From positions 9,589 through 73,588 of the forward strand of contig JAFTKI010000049.1 in assembly GCA_017453335.1 (NCBI GenBank): a stretch of DNA of 64,000 nucleotides, in the 5' to 3' direction. Source of the DNA: Clostridia bacterium. GTDB lineage: Bacteria; Bacillota_A; Clostridia; Oscillospirales; CAG-272. A program made the position numbers and the translations under genes. Positions 58,966 to 64,000 of the stretch are shown piece by piece; the stretch's first letter is position 1; each line of letters begins with the position of its first letter. Below the pieces are notes generated by a model. The model was not told the DNA's origin, did no database searches, and saw only the letters and a program-made list of their open reading frames with translations.

Positions 58966-61299
58966 TCACATTTCCTCGGCGGTGAATGCCAGGATCGGAG
59001 CGAGAAGACGAACCAGTCCCGAGAGAACGAAGTACATTGCGGTCTGCGCACTGCGGCGGCCGATGCTGTCGGCACGCTCGGTGTATACGCGATCCTTGGT
59101 GATATCGATATAGAGCTTGGAAAGCTCGGTGGTGCAGAAATTGCTGATGCTGTGCGAGATCGGATGGAACTCATACACATCGTAGGAAGCACGGACCTCG
59201 CGCGTCAGATCGTTCATTGCGGAAATGATCCAACGGTCGATCTCGTAAAGCTCGTCATAAGCGAGTGCATCCTTTTCGGGATCAAAATCGCCCAGGTTTG
59301 CGATCAGAATACGAACGGTGTTACGGATCTTGCGGTAAGCATCCGAAAGCTGCTTGAAGATCGCCTCGGAAACACGAACGTCCACGCGGTAATCGGCAGA
59401 TGCCGCCCACAAACGAACCAGATCGGCACCGTACTTTTTGATCATATCCAACGGGTCAACGCCGTTGCCGAGAGATTTATGCATTGCTCTTCCTTCGCCG
59501 TCAACCACCCAACCGTGAGTCAGAACGGTCTTATAAGGAGCCTGCGCCTCGCCCTTTGCACCGACAGCAGTCAGAAGCGAGGATTGGAACCAGCCGCGGT
59601 ATTGGTCTGCGCCCTCCAGATAGAGGTCTGCGGGCCAACGAACCTCGGGATTGTCCTCCAGTACGCTGAAGTGCGTGGAGCCCGAGTCGAACCAACCGTC
59701 CAAGGTGTCGGTCTCCTGTGTAAAGTGCTTACCGCCGCAATGCGGGCAAACAAAGCCCTCGGGCAACAGCTCGGCGGCTGTCTTCTGATACCAATAGTTA
59801 GATCCGTGCTCTGCGAACAGCTCGGAAACGCGTGCAATCGTTTCATCATTACAGATCGGCTTCTTGCATTCGTCGCAGTAGAATACGGGAATCGGCAGAC
59901 CCCAGTGACGCTGACGGGAGATACACCAGTCGGCTCTGTCACGAACCATCTGCTTGATGCGCTCTCCACCCCATTCGGGCAGCCACTGTACCTTGTCGCA
60001 AGCCTCTACGGCAAGATCCTTGAAGGCATCTACCGAGCAGAACCACTGCGGGGTTGCGCGGAAGATGATGGGATTCTTACATCTCCAGCAGTGAGGATAC
60101 TCATGCTCGAATTCCTTGGATGCGAACAGCGCGCCGCTTTCCTGCATATCGGCAAGAATCGCTGCGTTGGATTCGTCATAGCGAAGACCTGCAAATTTTC
60201 CTGCGTCCTCGGTCTGATATCCGCGGTCATCCACGGGAACGAGGGGAGGCAGGTTGTAACGGCGGCAGGTGACGTTATCGTCTGCACCGAATCCGCCTGC
60301 GGTATGAACGCAACCGGTACCGCTGTCCATGGTAACGTAATCGGCAACGGTCAGAAGACTGTCGCGGTCAAGGAAGGGATGGTGTGCGGTCATGTATTCA
60401 AAGAACTGACCGGGATAGGTTGCAACCACTTCATAGCTTTCCACATTTCCTTCTGCCATGGTAGCCGCAACAAGTGCCTCGGCAACGATGTAGTATTCGC
60501 CGCTCTCGGCTTTTACCACTGCGTAGGTCTCGGTGGGATTGAGCGAGATCGCCTGGTTACCCGGAAGTGTCCAAGTGGTGGTCGTCCAGATAATGAAATA
60601 GGTGTTGGACAGATCGCAAACGCCTGCCAGCTTGCCCTGATCATCCTTCACGCGGAATTTGACATAAATAGAAGTACAGCTATCGGTCTTATATTCGATC
60701 TCTGCCTCAGCAAGCGCGGTTTCGTCAACAGGGCACCAGTACACGGGCTTGAGTCCCTTGTAGATGTAGCCTCTCTTGTACATTTCACCGAAGACCTTGA
60801 TCTCGCGTGCTTCAAACGATTTGTTCATCGTCAGATAGGGCTTCTCCCAGTCACCCGTAACGCCCAGACGAACGAACTGATTCATCTGCACCTTCACAAA
60901 GTCGGAAGCGAATGCGTGGCAAGCGGTGCGGAACTCGGGGATAGACATCTTTTTGCGGTCAAGCTTGTTCTTCTTGATGATCGCGGATTCGATGGGCATG
61001 CCGTGGTTGTCCCAGCCGGGAACGTAGGGAACGTGATAGCCCGACATAGTCTTGGACTTGTTGATAAAATCCTTCAGGATCTTGTTCATCGCGGTACCCA
61101 TATGAATGTTACCGTTGGAGAAGGGAGGTCCGTCGTGCAACAGGAACAAGGGCTTATCCTTGCCGTTTTCCTGCATTTTGTTGTAGAGATCGATCGAATC
61201 CCAATACTTAAGCATTTCGGGCTCTCTCTGCGGCAGATTTGCGCGCATGGAGAATTCTGTATTGGGCAGATTGAGTGTGCTGGTGTAATCCTTTGCCAT
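58966..61299 (-). CDS. ileS: Isoleucyl-tRNA synthetase, ending at a TGA in place of a conserved Trp
   Basis: A class I synthetase of 777 residues before the stop. HIGH is PFSNGNIHMGTA and KMSKS is GRAMHKSLGN. Editing domain and anticodon-binding domain are intact up to LAPILAFTAEEM, where IleRS has EEMWQAIP; the next codon is TGA, one base from TGG. The remaining 156 codons continue in frame. Other genes here end in TGA, so the code is standard. An Ile T-box precedes it. ATG 61299 has AGGAGAA upstream. Sequencing or assembly error is as likely as a true nonsense mutation. Confidence 0.9.
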   Translation of the reverse strand: MAKDYTSTLNLPNTEFSMRANLPQREPEMLKYWDSIDLYNKMQENGKDKPLFLLHDGPPFSNGNIHMGTAMNKILKDFINKSKTMSGYHVPYVPGWDNHGMPIESAIIKKNKLDRKKMSIPEFRTACHAFASDFVKVQMNQFVRLGVTGDWEKPYLTMNKSFEAREIKVFGEMYKRGYIYKGLKPVYWCPVDETALAEAEIEYKTDSCTSIYVKFRVKDDQGKLAGVCDLSNTYFIIWTTTTWTLPGNQAISLNPTETYAVVKAESGEYYIVAEALVAATMAEGNVESYEVVATYPGQFFEYMTAHHPFLDRDSLLTVADYVTMDSGTGCVHTAGGFGADDNVTCRRYNLPPLVPVDDRGYQTEDAGKFAGLRYDESNAAILADMQESGALFASKEFEHEYPHCWRCKNPIIFRATPQWFCSVDAFKDLAVEACDKVQWLPEWGGERIKQMVRDRADWCISRQRHWGLPIPVFYCDECKKPICNDETIARVSELFAEHGSNYWYQKTAAELLPEGFVCPHCGGKHFTQETDTLDGWFDSGSTHFSVLEDNPEVRWPADLYLEGADQYRGWFQSSLLTAVGAKGEAQAPYKTVLTHGWVVDGEGRAMHKSLGNGVDPLDMIKKYGADLVRLWAASADYRVDVRVSEAIFKQLSDAYRKIRNTVRILIANLGDFDPEKDALAYDELYEIDRWIISAMNDLTREVRASYDVYEFHPISHSISNFCTTELSKLYIDITKDRVYTERADSIGRRSAQTAMYFVLSGLVRLLAPILAFTAEEM

Positions 61300-61375
61300 T
61301 TCTTTTCTCCTGTTCATTTTCTTTCAAAATATCGGATCGTCCGTATCGGACAGGTTTGTTGCTTTGTGCGAAAAC

Positions 61376-61637
61376 AAAAAACGCCTCACAGCAAAGCCAT
61401 GAGACGGAAATTTCCGCGGTACCACTCATATTCGCCGTCTGTTGACAGCGCACCTTATCGGAGGCAAAGACCTCCCGTGCTTTAACGCAGCCATACGAAT
61501 ACGCTTACTGACCGAGGACGGTGTTGGGCATATCAACTCGGAAGCGATCCCGCAAAAAAGTACTTTCTGCGTGCTTCCACCAACCGCACGCTCTCTGTAA
61601 GATTTTCTTTTTCGGAGTTCTTCGTCACAGTTTTTAC
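61376..61637 (-). promoter_or_regulatory. T-box riboswitch with isoleucine (AUC) specifier
   Basis: On the minus strand, Stem I closes by AACTC/GAGTT. The specifier loop reads GGGATCGC, placing ATC (plus-strand 61546-61548) as Ile codon. CAGAGAG and GGTTGGTGG motifs are present in Stem I. The antiterminator bulge GAGTGGTACCGCGG is at 61427-61414. The terminator CGTCTCA/TGAGGCG with a T run ends at 61376. Confidence 0.9.
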
Positions 61638-61643
61638 CGATAT

Positions 61644-61672
61644 ATTATAGCATTCTTTTTTTTGTTTGTCAA
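61644..61672 (-). promoter_or_regulatory. Promoter of the Ile T-box/ileS operon
   Basis: Minus-strand TTGACA (61672-61667), 17-bp spacer, TATAAT (61649-61644). Confidence 0.92.
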
Positions 61673-61782
61673 TATCTTTCCCCAAAATCAATAAAAAAAT
61701 CTGAATTAAACGCCTTTTATTAAAATAAGAACAATTCTCTTTCTAAAATAGCGACAAAAAAAGACATTTTCCGATGGAATTG

Positions 61783-61790
61783 CATAAAAT
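61783..61790 (+). promoter_or_regulatory. Possible sigma-E-like -10 of the cotJ operon
   Basis: CATAAAAT differs by one base from the sporulation sigma-E -10 consensus CATACAAT, ~60 bp before cotJA. No convincing -35. A G/C hairpin (CCCCCG/CGGGGG, 61801-61819) follows. Nothing else is seen in 61680-61850. Confidence 0.35.
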
Positions 61791-61849
61791 AACAATAGTG
61801 CCCCCGCCCGACACGGGGGTATCGATGAAACATGGAAAGGAGCCAATCA

Positions 61850-62215
61850 ATGTATTCCGAAAATAACAAAAATGTCGGCGTACAGCGTGCGAACAACGAG
61901 TTTTTGCGCCGTATGCTGGGCGGGGAGCTGTGCGCGGGGAGTGCGCCGGTCTTCAATAACGAGGAAACGCCTTCTCTGCCCGAATATCCCGTTCGCCCGC
62001 CTTGCAACGGCGGTGAACCCGACACCGAAACCGAATCTGCCGAAATGTGCGGCAGTGTATGCGGCGGGCATCACAGTGCCCCCTCGCTTGCGATGGTGTA
62101 TTCGCCCACGCAGTGCTGGAGACGTTTGCTCAATCCCACGGAGGCGCTGAAGCAGGGAACACAGTTCTCCGAGCTTGTGCTTCCGTTTGAGGGCTATCGA
62201 AGGGGAGGTAAGTGA
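61850..62215 (+). CDS. cotJA: Spore coat protein CotJA
   Basis: A 121-residue protein: a variable Asn/Glu/Pro-rich N-terminus with several Cys, then the CotJA domain at the C-terminus (SLAMVYSPTQCWRRLLNPTEALKQGTQFSELVLPFEGY). First gene of cotJABC. The ATG at 61850 has AAAGGA upstream. Confidence 0.9.
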   Translation: MYSENNKNVGVQRANNEFLRRMLGGELCAGSAPVFNNEETPSLPEYPVRPPCNGGEPDTETESAEMCGSVCGGHHSAPSLAMVYSPTQCWRRLLNPTEALKQGTQFSELVLPFEGYRRGGK

Positions 62216-62220
62216 GTGCT

Positions 62221-62520
62221 ATGATGAGATCGATGAACTGTAACAGAAATGCTTCTGCAAACGGGCGATGCGATTGCAAAAAGCAAATGCAAATGCTCCG
62301 CGCTCTTGACTTTGCGATTCAGGAGACCGTCCTGTATCTGGACGCCTATCCCGACAACCGTCAGGCGTTGGAGTATTATCACCGCCTGATCGAGGAAAGA
62401 CGGGCAGCGATGACAGAATATGAAAACGGCTGCGGCCCTGTCACGATGTATGGAAACACCGACCGTCAGCATTGGCACTGGATCGATTCCCCTTGGCCTT
62501 GGGAAGCCGACGCAAACTGA
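62221..62520 (+). CDS. cotJB: Spore coat protein CotJB
   Basis: A 99-residue protein matching CotJB: LRALDFAIQETVLYLDAYPDNRQALEYYHRLIEERRA...GCGPVT and the C-terminal WHWIDSPWPWE. GGGGAGG lies 12 bp upstream of the ATG; a GTG at 62212 is in frame. It is the second gene of cotJABC and probably assembles CotJC into the coat. Confidence 0.93.
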   Translation: MMRSMNCNRNASANGRCDCKKQMQMLRALDFAIQETVLYLDAYPDNRQALEYYHRLIEERRAAMTEYENGCGPVTMYGNTDRQHWHWIDSPWPWEADAN

Positions 62521-62541
62521 TGAGGAAAGGAGCAGACGACA

Positions 62542-63150
62542 ATGTGGACTTATGAGAAAAAACTGCAATATCCCGTCAAGATCAAGAATCCGAATCCCAA
62601 GCTGGCGAATCTGATCATCACACAGCTTGGCGGTCCCGATGGGGAGCTTGGCGCATCGATGCGCTATCTGAACCAACGCTATTCGATGCCGTTCCAGCAG
62701 ATCACGGGGATTCTGACCGATGTAGGCACCGAAGAACTCGCGCATCTCGAAATGATCGCGGCTATCGTGTATCAGCTCACGCGTAATCTCTCGGAGGAAG
62801 AGATCGCGGCAACCCCGTACGCATCGTACTTTGTTGACCATACCACGGGCGTTTATCCTGTATCGGCAGGAGGGATTCCGTTTGATATGAAGTATATTGC
62901 CTCCAAGGGCGACGTTTTTGCCGATCTGAACGAGGACCTGGCGGCAGAACAAAAGGCGCGCGTGACCTACGACAACCTTTTGCGTTTGATCGACGATCCC
63001 GATGTGTTGGATCCGATCCGCTATCTGCGCGAGCGCGAGATCGTTCACTACCAGCGCTTTGGTGACGCCGTACGCATCGCACAGGACAACATGAACAGCA
63101 AAAACTTCTACGCGATCAATCCCGCGTTTGACAAGAACCGCGGAAGATGA
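62542..63150 (+). CDS. cotJC: Spore coat manganese-catalase-like protein CotJC
   Basis: A 202-residue di-iron/manganese catalase-family protein: GGPDGELGASMRYLNQRY, VGTEELAHLEMI (metal ligands Glu/His), EDLAAEQKARVTYDNLL and REREIVHYQRFGDA. It completes the cotJABC operon in the coat or outer forespore. Confidence 0.95.
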   Translation: MWTYEKKLQYPVKIKNPNPKLANLIITQLGGPDGELGASMRYLNQRYSMPFQQITGILTDVGTEELAHLEMIAAIVYQLTRNLSEEEIAATPYASYFVDHTTGVYPVSAGGIPFDMKYIASKGDVFADLNEDLAAEQKARVTYDNLLRLIDDPDVLDPIRYLREREIVHYQRFGDAVRIAQDNMNSKNFYAINPAFDKNRGR

Positions 63151-63170
63151 AAAACGGCTGAACAGCTAAA

Positions 63171-63294
63171 AAGGCTCCCTTGTGCAAAGGGAGCTCCGCC
63201 GCAGGCGGTGAGGGATTGTTTTTTACTCAAAACGTATATTTTTAAAACCCCTCCGTCAGCCACGGCCGCCACCTCCCCTTACACAGGGGAGGCG
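63171..63294. repeat. Inverted-repeat intergenic element
   Basis: No gene in 63151-63437. Two similar ends in inverted orientation: GGCTCCCTTGTGCAAAGGGAGC (63173-63194), CCGCCGCAGGCGGTGAGGG, then an AT-rich centre, then CCCTCCGTCAGCCACGGC and ACCTCCCCTTACACAGGGG ending near 63293. It looks like a palindromic mobile element of a type widespread in gut Clostridia. Confidence 0.65.
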
Positions 63295-63373
63295 GGGGGC
63301 TCGTCGGCTTTTTCTTTGCTACTACAGATTTTTAACAATCCGATAGGACGGCTCCAATTTTCAAGCCGTCCTA

Positions 63374-63402
63374 TTTACTTTTTGGGGGAGGTGTGGTATA
63401 AT
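63374..63402 (+). promoter_or_regulatory. Promoter of the zincin-like gene
   Basis: TTTACT (63374-63379), 17-bp spacer, TATAAT (63397-63402). Confidence 0.65.
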
Positions 63403-63437
63403 GACCTTAAGGCTTGAACGAAAGGAGGAAGTTTTCA

Positions 63438-63941
63438 ATGGCAAATAATTTTTTGTGGATAACAAAAACCGATGAAAATATTCAATTTTATTCCGATTCA
63501 GCACCTAAATCTAATCTTTCGCTTCACTTTGCACATGAACTTGCTCCCGAAAGCAAAAAAGGTATATGCAATTTTGTTCGTTATTTAAGAAAAGAATTCT
63601 ATTTCCCGATTCGTTGCAACGTTTACTTTTGCAATCAGGAAAAGTTTCGTTCATCAAAAGGCGGCTATTGTTACGGTCTCTTTTATTCGAACAAGGAATG
63701 CAACCGTCGCATTTATCCGCAAATTTACATACCGGCAAATCTCGCTTTGCATGAAGTTTATAATTCATTATGCCATGAATTAACGCATTATTTTCAGTGG
63801 TATTTTCTCGACGATGAGCAAAAAAATAATCGCTCTCTTGAAATACAAGCTTCAAAATATGCAAATCGTATTTTAGAAGATTACTGTTACGATTATTGCA
63901 AAGAACAAGATAGTGCCTGCAGAAGTTGTTGTGGGAAATGA
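63438..63941 (+). CDS. Small zincin-like protein (HELTH), AT-rich
   Basis: A 167-residue protein with the zinc-protease motif HELTH (residues 113-117, SLCHELTHYFQWYF) and a downstream Glu in NRSLEIQASKYAN as possible third ligand, the SprT/gluzincin layout. The C-terminus has CRSCC. No signal peptide or TM. Base composition is clearly more AT-rich than its neighbours and it follows a mobile repeat, which suggests transfer. Family not recognised. AAAGGAGG precedes ATG 63438. Confidence 0.75.
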   Translation: MANNFLWITKTDENIQFYSDSAPKSNLSLHFAHELAPESKKGICNFVRYLRKEFYFPIRCNVYFCNQEKFRSSKGGYCYGLFYSNKECNRRIYPQIYIPANLALHEVYNSLCHELTHYFQWYFLDDEQKNNRSLEIQASKYANRILEDYCYDYCKEQDSACRSCCGK

Positions 63942-63969
63942 ATGATCAATAAAAATTGTATGCTTTAGT

Positions 63970-63998
63970 TTGACTATTTTGCTGGGGTGTGGTATAAG
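63970..63998 (+). promoter_or_regulatory. Promoter for a gene beyond the window
   Basis: TTGACT (63970-63975), 17-bp spacer, TATAAG (63993-63998). The block GGTGTGGTATAA is shared with the promoter at 63374-63402. Confidence 0.65.
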
Positions 63999-64000
63999 TA

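Noticed and set aside
58966..61299. UGA decoded as Trp in this organism
   Set aside because: Intact genes in the window (pyrD, pyrF, pyrB, oadB and others) end with TGA at their normal length and use TGG for Trp.

Overview
The window looks like a chromosomal piece of an anaerobic, endospore-forming member of the Bacillota, probably class Clostridia from a gut-like habitat. Support from the sequence: PyrR-type attenuation, two T-box leaders, consensus sigma-A promoters with 17-bp spacers, a cotJABC spore-coat operon, a spoVAC gene, pyruvate formate-lyase, a Na+-pumping decarboxylase beta subunit, and many host- or plant-glycan genes. GC is near 50% in most genes and clearly lower in the last gene. 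I cannot name the genus.

Layout. 1-350 is the 3' end of glycerol kinase. 450-10061 is a nearly complete UMP biosynthesis operon (pyrR-pyrC-carB-pyrK-pyrD-pyrF-DUF4177-pyrE-pyrB) behind a readable three-state PyrR attenuator; carA is absent and PyrB carries a fused PyrI-like zinc domain. 10243-13305 (minus) holds tRNA-Lys, a flavodoxin and a tandem PII-like/DUF1538 pair. 13436-16327 is a short leader ORF plus terminator, a CNNM/CorC transporter, and OadB with a tiny membrane subunit. 16450-19373 holds spoVAC and a tyrosine-phosphoregulation trio (CpsB, Wzz-like, CpsD) with no polysaccharide genes. 19473-21176 is a Trp T-box driving a stand-alone TrpB. 21177-24286 is a repeat-rich intergenic region and a large Cys-repeat/VWA lipoprotein.

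24535-38583 is carbohydrate-oriented: a minus-strand sialidase-fold/NanA/GH-like/amidohydrolase operon facing an AraC regulator, then DegT, Gfo/Idh/MocA, SGNH esterase, LysM-CAP, zinc-ribbon, ADH and amidohydrolase/lectin-like genes. 38643-42256 (minus) is a TPR/DUF4037/MATE/FMN-flavoprotein operon. Alanine dehydrogenase follows, then the feoA/feoB/Cys-rich iron-uptake set with two matching palindromic operators.

46820-49928 is a pyruvate formate-lyase operon in which the enzyme is split into a catalytic core and a separate 80-residue glycyl-radical subunit. Nth, SecG, a Gfo/Idh/MocA gene, a GH29 fucosidase/SGNH/AraC cluster and a DUF1508 protein lead to rluD-lspA-ileS behind an Ile T-box; ileS is interrupted by TGA at a conserved Trp codon. 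cotJABC and a small AT-rich zincin-like protein close the window.

The items most worth following are the split PFL, the candidate Mg2+-sensing leader peptide, the PyrB-zinc-domain fusion, the FeoB with an extracytoplasmic insertion, the branched hairpin element at 35152-35307 and the ileS UGA.
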